This document shows positions 1 through 12,954 of a DNA stretch of 64,000 nucleotides, one piece after another; the first letter of the stretch is position 1; each line of letters starts with the position of its first letter. The position numbers and the translations under genes are program-made. Source of the DNA: Microcebus murinus (Eukaryota; Chordata; Mammalia; Primates; Cheirogaleidae); contig NC_134115.1 of NCBI RefSeq assembly GCF_040939455.1, forward strand, positions 22,204,727 through 22,268,726, read 5' to 3'. The notes beneath the pieces were generated by a model. That model saw only the letters and a program-made list of their open reading frames with translations, did not search any database and was not told where the DNA came from.

Positions 1-555
1 GAAACAGGTAGCGGTGCTTGGATCTGAAACCTCCTTCAGAAATTTATGTTTCTCATATTTTCTGGACTTATTTATTGTCTGTTACCTCTTGGTATGTTTG
101 GCAAAGTGTTTAAAAAATTCCAGCTATGCTAAGGGAAATCAAAAGTGATTGTGCATCTGCCTGATTGAGAGACTCAGAAGGGAAGTGGTGCTCTGCAGGC
201 ACCACTTTGCTGATGGCCTGGTGGGGCTGGGGTAGGGAAGGAAGGTGGAGATTTCCCAAAGGGGAGTTAGAACTCAGGGACACAGATGGGTTCCTTTCAT
301 CTGCCAAATCTTCCCTCATGGAGAGTGTTTATTTCACACTCTCTTAAATTTGCATAAGTAATTGTTACATAAGTAAATGCATACATTGTAGAAACATTTG
401 AAAGTACAAGTGAACTGTTTTAAAAAAGAAAGAATAATTTGTAACCTTCTCACCCAGTGATAACCATTATTAACATTTTTTTTCTTAACACATTCTCAGA
501 TGAGCACATTATTAACATTTTAATGTACACTTTTACAAATCTGTTTCTATATCAT

Positions 556-580
556 TCATATATATATATATATATATATG
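556..580. repeat. (TA)n microsatellite
   Basis: An uninterrupted alternating T-A tract of about 20 bases. The surrounding 1-1200 bases are A/T-rich intergenic DNA with no coding frame; apart from the MER5A copy I recognise nothing firmly. Confidence 0.85.
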
Positions 581-684
581 CATGTTTCCAAACTAGGATC
601 ACACCGTACTATTCTTTTGCAATTTGGTTTTATTTAACTCATTATAGTATAGACCTCTTTTTATGTCACTAAGTTTGTCTATTC

Positions 685-865
685 CAGTGGTTCTCAAACT
701 TGAGCATGGATCAGGATCACTTCAAGAGCTGGATAACACACAGCTTGCTGGTCTCCAGCCACTGAGTCTCCGCTTCAGTAGTTCCGACATAGGGCCTGAG
801 AACTTGCATTTTGAGGAAGGTGCTACAGATGTTGCTGGTCCAGGGAGCACGCTTTGAGAACAGTA
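685..865 (+). mobile_element. MER5A-type hAT-Charlie nonautonomous DNA transposon
   Basis: Begins CAGTGGTTCTCAAAC and ends with the inverted counterpart GCTTTGAGAAC. The interior has the family's typical 'GGGCCTGAGAACTTGCATTT' wording and the right length (about 180 bp). Clear 8-bp target duplications are not preserved. Confidence 0.85.
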
Positions 866-1220
866 GTTTACACCATCACACTAATGATTGCTGAATATTT
901 CATCATATCAACGAATGGGTTCATTTAGCTGTTACCCTCTATTGGGATATTTAGATTATTTCAAATACAAACCTTATAACTAAACCTGTGTTTCATCTTT
1001 ATGAAAGACCAGTTTCCTTACACTGAGCCCCAAGGAAGTTAAAACATTTGAAGGAATTTTCACTACCAGGAAATGATAGAGGAGTGATTAAAAGACTCCT
1101 GGCCTATGATTACTTACAGTCCACCACAAAAGACCAAATGCCCTGGGGTTGCAGGATTTATGAAATTGTAGATGGATGTAGAAGTCTGTCCATAGAATTC
1201 TTCGGCTAATTTCATTGAAT

Positions 1221-1534
1221 GAATATTTATTGATTGATTGCTTGATTGAGACAGCGTCTCAATCAAGCTGGAGTTGCCCAAGCTGGAGTGCAGTGGTGCA
1301 ATCATAGCTCACTGAAGACTTGAATTCCTAGGCAAGCGATCCTCCTGCCTCAGGCTCCCAAGTAGCTGGGACTACAGGCATGCACCATTATGCCCAGCTA
1401 ATTTTTTATTTTTTGTAGAGATGGGGCCTCACTATGTTGCCCAGACTGGTCTCTGACTCCTGACCTCAAGTGGTCCTCCCACCTTGGCCTTCCAAAGTGC
1501 AGGGACTGTAGGCATGAACCACTGTGCCCAGCTG
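1221..1534 (-). mobile_element. Alu SINE (older AluJ-like)
   Basis: Reverse-oriented dimeric Alu with recognisable left and right arms. It is flanked by imperfect duplications ATTTCATTGAAT (1209-1220) and ATTTCATGGAAT (1535-1546). The head end near 1247-1265 contains a small palindrome-like repeat of 'GAGACAGCGTCTCAATCAAG'. Confidence 0.85.
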
Positions 1535-2434
1535 ATTTCATGGAATTTCTGACAGCCCTTCCTTAAGTGAAACATTGCTTGAGGAGGAGGAATGTTACAT
1601 GTGGCCTCAATGACTTAATGAATAAAAAATTAAAAAGCAAGAAAAGAGAAGAAAGAAAAAATGAAAAGCAATTTGGCCAAGAAAATTATTTCACAATGAG
1701 AAATGAGTCTCTGTATAAAAATAAATAAATGAGGTGACTTTCATGTAACTAAAAGATTTCTTTTATGTAAAAATAAAAAAAAGAAAGAAAAGAAAAAGTA
1801 GCCCAAAACAAATTGTCTTGAGACTTTTCAGATTTTGAAATTCAGACTCTATATTAAATTTCATGAATGGGAATTCAAGTACATCTCAAGGCTAGATTTC
1901 ATGAACAGGAAATTAAGTGTGAAACAACCTAATTTAAAAAATGGACTCATATTTTTTATTTTTTTTTTGACAGATACAAAAAATGTACCTGTCAAAAAAA
2001 ATGGGCAAAAGTTACAATAGGGGAGTTTACAGAAAGAAACTTAATTTTTAACCTGACTAGTCCAGTGGTAGGGGAGCTTCCAGGCCAGTTAATGCAGTGT
2101 CTCAATCTTGTCATCAGGGCTGTGGTTTTTTAGTCTTTCCATTTTACTATTTTGGGTCACAAGATGACGGCACTTATTCCAGGTGTCCCATCCAGGAAAC
2201 ATCGAATTCAGAGATTCTGTCTTTTTCAATGTCCTCTTAGGAGCTCAAAACCTTTTCCAGAACATCCACTGCTAAGCAGACCTGCTCCGTCATCTCATTG
2301 GCCAGAACTGAGCCACATGCCAACCCCCAAACTAAATACTAACAAAGAGAACAACTCTACCTTGATTGTCTTAGTCAGGACTTAAACTTAGAATATTGGC
2401 TAGGACTGTCTTCCTCTGAAGCATGTGAGGGGTG

Positions 2435-2462
2435 TGTATGTGTGTGTGTGTGTGGGGGGGGG
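2435..2462. repeat. Short (TG)n plus G-run
   Basis: About nine TG units followed by a run of G. The flanking 1550-2540 bases hold no recognised gene. Confidence 0.7.
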
Positions 2463-2559
2463 CATGTTATATACTCAACACGTTTGAGGCACTACCAGCG
2501 AAAAAGAGGGAAGAAGGTAAGCTGGCAACTAACAATGTCTGATGGAATAATATGGGCTA

Positions 2560-2690
2560 GTTACAAAAGTCTGTCTGAGCCTCAGTTTTCTGATCTGTAG
2601 AATAGGACTCAAAATATCTACCATATAGGCTTGTGAGGAATAAATGAGATAGCAACTTACTTAGCATACAGTAAGTGCTCAACGAATATT
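2560..2690 (-). mobile_element. MIR SINE fragment
   Basis: Core wording in reverse: 'CCTCAGTTTTCTGATCTGTA', 'GAATAAATGAGAT', 'AGTAAGTGCTCAA'. The following bases to about 2900 resemble an L2 fragment. Confidence 0.75.
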
Positions 2691-3421
2691 CATTCACTTT
2701 CCTTTTCATTCAAACACACGTTCGACCACATTTTTTGGAACAGCCACTGTGCAGCAGCAGGCTCCAGACCAGGCATCAGGTGCACGGTGGTGAATAAGAC
2801 AAACACAATATCTGATGCTTAAATCCTGCAAGAGATGCAAAATAATGCACAAATATTGATACCAAATGATCAAAATAGTGATTATGGTAGTGCTGAAAAC
2901 AAGTAGAGGAAGATGTCATATTCAAGGAATCTTTTGATCTTTTCTTTTATCAGTTTAGAGAGCAAAGAAAAGTATAGCATATCATTTTTCCTGAGCATCA
3001 AATATAGAAGGAAATGTTCATCATACACTGATCTTTGCCCCGTTAGGCTTGACTGCCTTTTCCAACAGTAAGTGACTATTTGGCTTGTGCCTTCTTTCCT
3101 ATCTCAACCCAACAGTAGTAATTTTGTTTTTATAGACCTCTATCTCAAAGAAAAAAAAATTTAATCCCTCTGTTATCTGTGATTGAAAGAATAAAAATGA
3201 TTTCTTCAATGAATCTCAACAAATGGTAACAACCACAAGTGCAGAATAAGACATACACATAGGTTTAAACATTTTCTTAGTTGGACCAGAACAGTAAACT
3301 CGAATGTCCTGGGGCTATATCTCTTCAGAAAATTGTGTACTTCTTGCACTGTCACCAACATCAAATAGAAGCACTACTTCACGTTCATAAATTATGTGAT
3401 CCAGCATTTCCTCCATTTGAC

Positions 3422-3465
3422 TGGGCATTACAATCCCTTAGGGAGCTTGTTAAAAATATAGACGC
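3422..3465 (+). mobile_element. Possible MER5A fragment
   Basis: A short stretch with 'GGGAGCTTGTTAAAAATATA' resembles the central part of MER5A. It abuts the start of the Tigger1 copy. Confidence 0.4.
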
Positions 3466-3467
3466 CA

Positions 3468-4768
3468 TCAATTCTCATTATTCACAGATCCTGTGTTTGC
3501 AAATTTGCTTGCTTGCTAAGATGTATTTGTAACCCCCAAATCAGTGATTTGGGTACTTTCATGGCCACTCAGGAACATGTACAGAGAGCAAAAAAGTTTG
3601 AATTGCCCAATGTGCATGTTCTCAGCTGAGGTCTAGCAAGGCTGGGCTCTAACTTCCAGTTTCAGCTCTCATGCTGTAAACAAGTATCCTTTTCACAGTC
3701 TACTTAGCGCCATGGTTTTTGCATTTTTGTGCATTGTCTTGGTGACTTTGTTGTTTAAAATGGCCCCCAAGAATAGTGCTGAAGGGCTGTGTAGTGTTCC
3801 TAAGCACGGGAAGACTGTAAGGTGCCTTGCAGAGAGAAAATGTATGCTAGATGAGTTTTGTTCCAACGTAACTTATGATTGGTCATGAGTTCAATGTTGA
3901 TAAATTAATAATCTTGTACCTCCAAAAAGGATGGAAGAGAAAATATGCCAATCCAGGTGTGAGGCTGCTCCAGAAAGTGCTAAAGTAACATCTACAGCGC
4001 ATGACAAATCTATGGAAAAGATGGAAGGGTGGCTAAATTGGTGTATGCATAAGAAAATGATAGATTTAAAAAAAAGAGAGAAAGTATAGTGTACAGTATT
4101 ATCGTGAAGCTGAAAGCCAAAGAAATTTATGGTCATTTTATTCTGGGTCAAGAAAGTGTTAAACCCTTTTTGGCAAAGAGCTGGCTGACTCACACTTTTC
4201 AAAAGGCAACAAAAGGCCAGGTGTGGTGGCTCATGCCTGTAACCTCAGCACTTTGGGAGGCTTGAGATGGGAGCATCACTTGAGGCCAGAGAAAGAAGTC
4301 TATACTTTCCCCCTTCTATTGTTATGGTTTCTGTCTATGTGAGGCTGCAGTGAGCTATGATCACACCACTACTCTCCAGCCTGGGCCTGGGCAACAGAGT
4401 GAGACCTCATCTCTTAAAAAAAAAATTAAAAAAAAAAAAGACAATAAGGCATGCAAAATATTAAACTTATAGATGAGACACATTCTGAAGATGAGGAAGC
4501 TGTGAAACAATTTTTTAAGTGTCAGATGGGAGCAGGGTTATACAGAAGGGTGAATTTTCAACACCAATGAGACTGGCTTGTTTCATAGGGAAGTTGGCAA
4601 ATGAACCTATAGAATGCGAATGGCATTTAGGTTGACAAAAATGCTGTGACCAGAGCTTCTCAGTAACCTAACTTTGTATTTCCCCTTATAGCAATAGTTC
4701 AATATTCACTGATTTAGTGTTTGCTGTGACATTGTAGCGCATAACTCCCATAACAAGAATTCATCACA
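3468..4768 (+). mobile_element. Tigger1 (pogo/Tc1-mariner) DNA transposon copy, internally deleted
   Basis: The 5' end (ATCAATTCTCATTATTCACAG) and 3' end (GTAGCGCATAACTCCCATAA) match the Tigger1 terminal regions as I know them. An ATG at 3760 opens a relic of the pogo-type transposase N-terminal DNA-binding region (starts MAPKNSAEG), continuing in broken frames with recognisable pieces such as EAAPESAKVTS and VFN..ETGLF. The central and C-terminal catalytic part is missing. An Alu (4214-4440) is inserted. Decayed, nonfunctional. Confidence 0.8.
4214..4440 (+). mobile_element. Alu SINE with its centre replaced by non-Alu filler
   Basis: Left-arm head 'GGCCAGGTGTGGTGGCTCAT' to 'CACTTGAGGCCAGA', then about 45 bases of foreign sequence, then right-arm tail from 'GAGGCTGCAGTGAGCTATGA' to poly-A. 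The filler is a copy of 6214-6252 (see findings). It sits inside the Tigger1 copy, with loosely matching flanks. Confidence 0.85.
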
Positions 4769-5258
4769 TCTGGTCTACCCTCATAGATTTGAAAACATAA
4801 GGTGGGGCCCAGACATCTGTATGAGGCAGTCTAGTATTTGAGAATCATTTTTTTTACATACTGTACCTAGTTTCCACATATTTTCAAAAATCTATCATAT
4901 TGTCCACAGGTATTATTACTTTTTTTTTTCTGGGGTAATAAGACTGATGGTGAACTGCTTGGTCTGACCTACCCAGGGATTGCTTTTACCTCTTGGGACT
5001 GTCTAGGAAGGAAGTAGGCTGGGTGACTTCTTTTTAACACTGGTTGGTTCCTGAGAAAAATCACATCCACTTGTTGAAATATCTTACAATCATCCATCCG
5101 TCTTTTCACTCACCAAATTTAAGTTCCATATGGGCAGCAATCACGAATATTTGTTTCACCCGGGTAAACCTAATACCTAGTCGGTGATTTTCCCATAGCA
5201 GTCACTCTGCCCTGTATGAGCCAGGCACTGGGATGGAAATGGAATTCTTCCTGTAAAT

Positions 5259-5463
5259 CAGGGCTTCTCAAGCGAGGACAATTTTGCTCCCCAAAAGACA
5301 TTTGATAATGTCCGGAGGCATTTTGGGTTGTTGCTACTGTGATCTAGTGGGTAGAGGCCGGGGATGCCACCAAACATCCTACAATGCACAGGGCAGCCCC
5401 CATCCCCCGTAACAAAGAATTATCTGCCCCAAGATGTCAGTAGTGCCCAGGTTAAGGGGAACG
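5259..5463 (+). mobile_element. MER20 hAT-type DNA transposon
   Basis: Begins CAGGGCTTCTCAA. Contains the family wording 'GTGGGTAGAGGCCGGGGATG' and 'CATCCTACAATGCACAGGGC', and ends near 'TAGTGCCCAGGTTAAGG'. Length about 205 bp fits. Confidence 0.85.
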
Positions 5464-6069
5464 TGCTTAAGTGGCTGTAACAATCACAGCAGTCACTTTC
5501 TCATCACTGAACCTGTGTTCCTGCCAGATTCTATGGCTACATGCCACAGCAGTACTCAATCCTCTCTCTCTCCACAGCCCACCTACCATGCAGTGGTTAT
5601 GGAGAACGATTCCTGGAGAAGGTTTTCCTCTCTCCTGTCTCACTGGTTTGCTGTTGCTCTCTTAAGCCACGAGTGCATGTATTTTTTATTCAAGCTTTTA
5701 CACACACACATCTTCGCTATTTTCATTCTCCATCCCTAATTTCTTTGTTTGTCCTTCATGCAAAGTAGGGGCCAGCTTCCCAGGAAACAGGTGTACCCTG
5801 ACCCTTTTCGTGGAGTTTCTATAAATGGCTTGGGAAAAAAATGCAAGCAGCGACTCACAAACACACACAGGCTCCTCCTGCTTGTCCTTTCTCCTCTTCT
5901 CCTGGGGAACTAAGGGAACCTGGCCCTGTCTGAGCCCCCAGTTCTGTGACTTCACATGAGGGATGGAGCCTGCTCCTCAGTTACTTCAGTCATATGCTTA
6001 GGTGGTGAGGAAAGGACATCGGCTTCCTAAAGATCAAATTTCCTGAGCAGAAATATTTGTGGGCAGGAA

Positions 6070-6107
<38 letters not shown>
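6070..6107. repeat. Poly-A tract
   Basis: About 38 consecutive A residues with no obvious SINE or LINE body on its left. Confidence 0.9.
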
Positions 6108-6109
<2 letters not shown>

Positions 6110-6319
6110 ACATTTAATCCAGGTGCAGCATTTAGTTTCCAGTAAGATTTTGTTTCACAGAGAGAATAAGGACAAGGTGAATTCAGCCAAACGTTAGGAG
6201 GTTGTGAGTAAAGCTATACTTTCCCCCTTCTATTGTTATGGTTTCTGTCTATTTGAGGAAAAGATATCCAAAATGAGATATGTTTTCCTAAAGGGCAGTT
6301 AATCAAGACTAAGCAAGTT

Positions 6320-6435
6320 TATTGACTTTATTGATTTACCATGTATTTGATGAGCACTTACTCTATACCACACTCTGTGCTAGGCCTGGAAACACAAAAA
6401 TGAAAAGGACACAGTCCTTGCCCCTACACTTTAAC
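6320..6435 (-). mobile_element. L2 LINE fragment
   Basis: Reverse-oriented L2 3'-end wording: 'TGATGAGCACTTACTCTATA', 'CTCTGTGCTAGGCCTGGAAA', 'GACACAGTCCTTGCCC'. Confidence 0.55.
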
Positions 6436-6439
6436 ATGC

Positions 6440-7855
6440 ATTGTTCTGTTAAAAAATACAGCCAGAGGCTGACAGAAAATATTTGCAAAATTTACATCTG
6501 ATAGAGGACTGTTATCCAAAATGTACAAAGAATGCTTAAAACCCAACAAGAAAATGGACCCAATTTAAAAAATGAAAGACCTGAATAGACACCTCAAAAA
6601 AGATGACATACAGATGGTGAATAAACATGAAAAAAATGTTCCACATCATATGTCATTAGTGAATTTCAAATTAAAACAACAATGAGGCTGGGCATGATGG
6701 CTCACGCCTGTAATCCTAGCACTCTGGGAGGCCAAGGCAGGAGGATGGCTCAAGGTCAGGAGTTCAAGACCAGCCTGAGCAAGAGTGAGACCCCAACTCT
6801 ACTAAAAAAAAAAAAAAAAGAAAGAAATTAGCTGGACAACTAAAAATATATAGAAAAAACTAGCTGGGCATGGTGGCACATGCCTGTAGTCTCAGTTATT
6901 CAGGAGGCTGAGGCAGGAGGATCGCTTGAGTCCATGAGTTTGAGGTTGCTGTGAGCTAGGCTGGCACCATGGCACTCTAGCCCAGACAACAGAGCAAGAC
7001 TCTGTCTCAAAAAAAAAAAAAAGAAAGAAAAAAAAAATCAAATTTAAACAAAAATGAGATACTACTATACACCTATTAGAATGGCCAAAATCAAGCACAC
7101 TGACAGCACCAAATGCTAGTGAGGATGTGGAGCAACAGGAACTCTCATTCATTGCTGCTGGGAATGCACAACGGCACAGCTACTTTAGAAGATAGTCTGA
7201 CAGTTTCTTACTAAACACATTCTTACCATCATCCCAGCAATCACATTCCTTGGTCTTACTCAAATGAGATGAAAATGGATGTCTACACAAAAACCTGGAT
7301 AAACAGTGATACATCCAGACAATGGAAGATTAAGAACTAAAAAGAAATGAGTTCTCAAGACATAAAAAGACAGGGAGGAAACTTTAATTCATATTACTAA
7401 GTGGAAGAAGACACTCTGAAAAGGCTACATATTATATAAATCCAACTATTAATATGTGACAGGCTGGAAAAGGCAAAACTATGGACACAGTAAAAAGATT
7501 CATGGATGTCAGAGGTTAGTGGGAGGGAGGGATGGAGCACATGGGGTCTTGGGGGTAGTAAAACTATTCTGATACTAAAATGGTGGGTATGCATTATTAT
7601 ACATTTGTCAAAATTCATAGAGTGTACGACACCAAGAGCGAATCCTCATGTAAACTACGGACTTTGAGTGATAATGGTGTGTCAGCGTAGGTTCAGCAAT
7701 TGTAACAGATGTACCACTCTGGTGGGGAATACTGATAGTGGAGTAGGTTTTGTGTAGGGGTGGGGAGGGTAGAGGGTATATGAGAATATAGGAATTCTCC
7801 GTACTTTCTATTTCATTTTGCTGTGAACTTAAAACTACTCTAAAAAATAGTTTTT
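6440..7855 (+). mobile_element. LINE-1 (old L1M-type) 3' portion
   Basis: ORF2-tail and 3' UTR wording: 'GGACTGTTATCCAAAATGTA', 'TTAGAATGGCCAAAATCAAG', 'AGTGAGGATGTGGAGCAACA'. Split by the SINE at 6686-7037. Heavily mutated with no long open frame. Confidence 0.8.
6686..7037 (+). mobile_element. Alu SINE (strepsirrhine-type)
   Basis: Full dimeric element with the strepsirrhine-style right arm 'GTGAGCTAGGCTGGCACCAT'. Flanked by about 20-bp imperfect duplications (6666-6685 and 7038-7057). Inserted into the LINE-1. Confidence 0.92.
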
Positions 7856-7888
7856 TTTGTTTGTTTTTATTTTTATTTATTTTTATTT

Positions 7889-8275
<387 letters not shown>

Positions 8276-8283
8276 CTATTTTA

Positions 8284-8623
8284 TTTATTTTTTTAATTTT
8301 TATTTTCTGGAGACAGAGTCTCACTCTGTTGCCCGGGCAACAGTGCCGTGACGTCAGCCTAGCTCACAGCAACCTCAAACTCCTGGGCTGAAGCGAACCT
8401 TCTGCCTCAGTCTCCCGAGTAGCTGGGACTACAGGCATGTGCCACCAGGCCCAGCTAATTTTTTTTATATATTTTTAGTTGTCCAGCTAATTTCTTTCTA
8501 TTTTTAGTAGAGACGGGGTCTCACTCTTGTTCAGGCTGGTCTCAAACTCCTGACCTCAAGCAATCTTCCCACCTCGGCCTCCCAGAGTGCCAGAATTACA
8601 GGCGTGAGCCACCATTCCCGGCC
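8284..8623 (-). mobile_element. Alu SINE (strepsirrhine-type)
   Basis: Reverse-oriented full element with an exact 16-bp target duplication CCAGTGGCCTATTTTA (8268-8283 and 8624-8639). This confirms a retrotransposed insertion. Confidence 0.96.
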
Positions 8624-8639
8624 CCAGTGGCCTATTTTA

Positions 8640-9332
8640 GATGGTGGTGATGAATTCTGCCCAGAGTACTGTGGAAACCAGAGAACAGAGTGGCACTTAA
8701 GCAAGCTAGTGGGGGACAGTGACCCTCAGGAAAGACCTCAGAGAGAAGGTGATGGCTGAGCTGAAGTTGAAAGGTGAGGGCAGACTAGTCTGAAAGCCTG
8801 AAGAAATAGGTTTGTGTCTAGCACAGTGTGTAGTGTGAATTGGGACCGTTTCTGATAGAAGTGCTTAAAAAAAAAAAAAAAAACCCAGCTGATCTCTCTT
8901 AAACTATAAAACAATTTACCACATGGTAGAAGGGGCAAACAGAAAAAAATTAAAAATTTCAAAAAAATTTTTATAAGATCACATAAATGAACAGACTTGG
9001 GCTCAGCTTGTTCCAGGGCTCGGAGGATAGTCCTACAACATGGTTCGTAAGTCTCCGTTTCTCCTCAGTGCTGGTTAATTCTCCCGCTTTCTTTAAGCTG
9101 AGTGCAGCAATCCTAATACCTTCTTACTCTCAGTTCATATTAAATGGGGACGAAGTGAACAGGCTGAAAGTGAAGGAAGAGACCATTTCCCCAGACTACT
9201 GTTTAATCAGATGGACCCGGGGCAAGAACTTCAGATGAGCATTGCTCATGAAAACGTGAAATAGCAACATGTGCTCAGAGCATGTGGCCCAGGAACGGGT
9301 AGAGCATTTGTGCAATAAAGAAGACTGGAGAG
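8640..9332 (-). mobile_element. Probable L2 LINE relics
   Basis: Wording such as 'GGGGGACAGTGACCCTCAGG' and 'AAGGTGATGGCTGAGCTGAA' resembles reverse-oriented L2. The L2-like signal appears to resume after the next SINE (9680-9830, and weakly to about 10640). No gene is seen. Confidence 0.4.
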
Positions 9333-9672
9333 GGCCGGGCGCGGTGGCTCATGCCTGTAATCCTAGCACTCTGGGAGGCCCAGGTGGGCAGATTGCTCAA
9401 GGTCAGGAGTTCAAAACCAGCTTGAGCAAGAGCCAGACCCCATCTCTACTATAAATAGAAACAAATTAATTGGCCAACTAAAAATATATAGAGAAAAAAA
9501 TTAGCCAGGCATGGTGGCGCATGCCTGTAGTCCCAGCTACTGGGGATGATGAGGTAGGAGGATTGCCTGAGCCCAGGAGTTTGAGGTTACTGTGAGCTAG
9601 GCTGACACCACAGCACTCTAGCTCAGGCAACAAGAGTGAGACTCTATCTCAAAAAAAAAAAAAAAAAAAAAG
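9333..9672 (+). mobile_element. Alu SINE (strepsirrhine-type)
   Basis: Full dimer with A-tail. Flanks AGAAGACTGGAGAG (9319-9332) and AGAAGACTAGAGAG (from about 9675) are a near-exact target duplication. Confidence 0.95.
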
Positions 9673-9839
9673 AGAGAAGACTAGAGAGAAAGGGCAGAGA
9701 CCACCTCATGGAGAGCCCTGTGTACCATTTGAAGAAATCAGGATTTTACCTCTTAGACAACAGGGAGTCATTGAAAAAGTTTATGCAACAGTGTGCAATC
9801 ATCAAAGTTTCATTTGATAGATCACTCTGACGGTGGGAA

Positions 9840-10070
9840 GGTGCTTTGTGATTTGGGCAAATAACTTGACCTCTCTGAGCTGCTTCAGTTTCTACATTTG
9901 TAGGATGTGGACAATAGTGCCCATACCATAGGATTGTTTTGAAGGCTGAATGAGCTAATATTTCTAAAATGCCTAGGACAGTGTTTGGCACACAGTGAGA
10001 GTGAAATATTTTCTGGTACTAACATTGCCACCACTGTTATTATTATTGCTGCTGCTGTTATTATTGGAAG
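9840..10070 (-). mobile_element. MIR SINE
   Basis: Reverse-oriented MIR wording: 'TTGGGCAAATAACTTGACCT', 'CAGTGTTTGGCACACAGTGA'. Ends in a short (ATT/GCT)n-like tract around 10035-10065. Confidence 0.8.
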
Positions 10071-10639
10071 GCAAGAGTTTGAGATGGGAGATGTTGGAAG
10101 TGAGAAGCAAAACCATCCACACCCACACGGTTTACTGTCTTCATCAACATAACTTTAGTGTTGCAGAAACTCTTGCCTTGGAAGGTAAAACTTGCAAATA
10201 ACTTTTCTCACTCCAGGAACATCCCCAAAGAACCATCAATAAAAAGCATCAAATGACAGTTTATACTCCAAGACTGTTTGAACCCTTTGCCCCGAAATCC
10301 TCACCTTGCTATGTCCTCCAAGCCTAAACTATTTTATCATAATCATTAGTCAAGATCTCACATTGTCAGACCCACCGTGAGCAGAATTCAAAACCTCGTA
10401 AATAGCTTGACTTGGCCTTTCTCCTACTGAAATGCTACCAAGACCTTGCAGATGAGGCTCTCCATTACTGCGGTGAGCAATAGACTCTGCTTTGTCTTCT
10501 GACCAGACTGTCTTGGTGATATTTTCAGGAAGCCAGCATTCAAAAGCAGGCAGCTCAGAAACTGGCAACGGTCCAGGTGAGAGATGATGAGGGAAGAACA
10601 GGGCTTGATGACAAGACAGGAGCGTTTGAATAGAAGCAC

Positions 10640-11215
10640 TGTAAAGGAGACAGGAACATTCAAGGACGCCTCTCAGTTTGTAGCTTCAGAACCTGGCTAG
10701 ATTGTAGAAGATTTTTCGAAAATAGAACCTCTAAAATTAACTCGGTGTAATCCAGTATGCACATTGACATGTCATTACTGGAACCGGCTTTGTTGGACTT
10801 ACTCTGATTTCTAACCATCCACAAGCCCTGAGGTAGGGTGGCCTGGTTACAAATAGTTTGGATTGTACTTCTCAGGTTCCATAAGAGGATGTCATCCTTA
10901 TGCCTTCTCAGTTATAATTCTCTCCTTAATCAGGAACTTCGCCTGTTGATGCTGAATATACCTATAGCTGTTTAGGTTGATTTGTAGCCCCCTTATTCCT
11001 TCTCTGTGCTTGCATGAAAGCCAATTTCTGAATTGCTAATGCCCATATAACATAAATCCCCCTCTGAAAGCACTGATGTAGACTGTACCAAATATTTGGG
11101 GCAAAGATAAAGGTAGGGTGACCAACTCATCTTGATTTTAGCACTCAAAGTCCAGTATCCTTAGAACCCCCACAGTCCAGGCAAATTGAGATAGTTGGTC
11201 ACCTAAGATAAAGGA
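10640..11215. other. No recognised feature
   Basis: Intergenic or downstream DNA between L2-like relics and the LINE-1. I see no coding frame, RNA gene or clear repeat here. Confidence 0.4.
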
Positions 11216-12617
11216 AAAGGTTAAAATTACTTTAACATCCACCTTCACTGGGAAGTTTATAGCAATAAACACTTACATTAAGAAAAATGAAAGATCTCAA
11301 ATAAACAATCCAACTTTACACTTCAAAGAACTAGAAAAAGAAGAACACACTAAGCCCCAAGTTAGCAAAGGAAGAAAATAACAAAGATTAGAGCAGGACA
11401 AAAATGAAATAGAGACTAGAAAAACAATAGAAAAGATCAATGAGATTAAGAGTTCCGTTTTTGAAAAGGTAAACAAAATTGGCAAACTTAGCTAGACTAA
11501 TCCACAAAAAAAAAGAACTCAAGTAAGTAAAATTTTTAATGAAAGGGAAAACATTACAACTGATACTACAGAAATTGAAAAAAATCATAAGAGACTGCTA
11601 TAAGCAACTACATGCCAACAAATTGGATAACCTAGAAAGAAATGGACAAATTTCTAAAAACATACAACCTACTAAGATTAAATCATGAAGAAATAGAAAA
11701 TCTGAACAGACCAATGATGAGTAAGGAGATTGAATCAGTAATCAAAAATCTCCCAAGAAAGAAAAGCCTAGGACCAGAGAGCTTCACAGGTAAATTGTAC
11801 CAAATATTTAAAGAAGAATTAATACCAATCCTTCTCAAAGCCTTTTGAAAGAGTGAATAAAAGGTAACACTTTCAAAACTCATTTTATGAGGACAGCATT
11901 ACCCAGATACCAAAGCCAGACAAGGACACCATAAGATAAGAAAACTACAAGCCAATATCCCTGATGAACATAAATGTAAAAGTCCTCAAAAAAAAAATAC
12001 TGGCAAATTAAATTCAAGAGCACATTAAAAGAATCATATACCATGATCAAGAGAGATTTATCACAGGGATGCAAGGATGGTTCAACATATGCATATTGAT
12101 AAATGTGATATAGTACATTAACAGAATGAAGGATGAAAAACATATGATCATCTCAATAGATGCAGAAAAAACATTTGACAAAATTCAATATTGTTTTGTG
12201 ATAAAAAACTCTCAACAAACTAGGTATAGAAGGAATATACCTCAATATAAAAAAGGCCATATATTACAAGCTCATAGCTAACATCACACTTGATGAAAAG
12301 CTATAATAAAAGCTTTTCTTATAAGATCAGGACCAAGACAAGGATGCCCATCTCACCACTTCTATTAAATGTACTACTGGAAGTCCTCACTGGAACAATT
12401 AGGCAAAAAAAGAAATAAAAGGCAACCAATTTAGAAAGGAAGAAGTAAAATTGTCTTTGTTTGCAGATGACATGATCCTGTATATAGAAAACCCTGAGGA
12501 CTGCACTAAAAAGCTATTAGAATTAAACAAATTCAGTAAAGTTGTAGGATACAAAATCAACATACAAAAATAAATTGCACTCTATACACTAACAACAAAC
12601 TATTCAAGAAAAAAATC

Positions 12618-12954
<337 letters not shown>

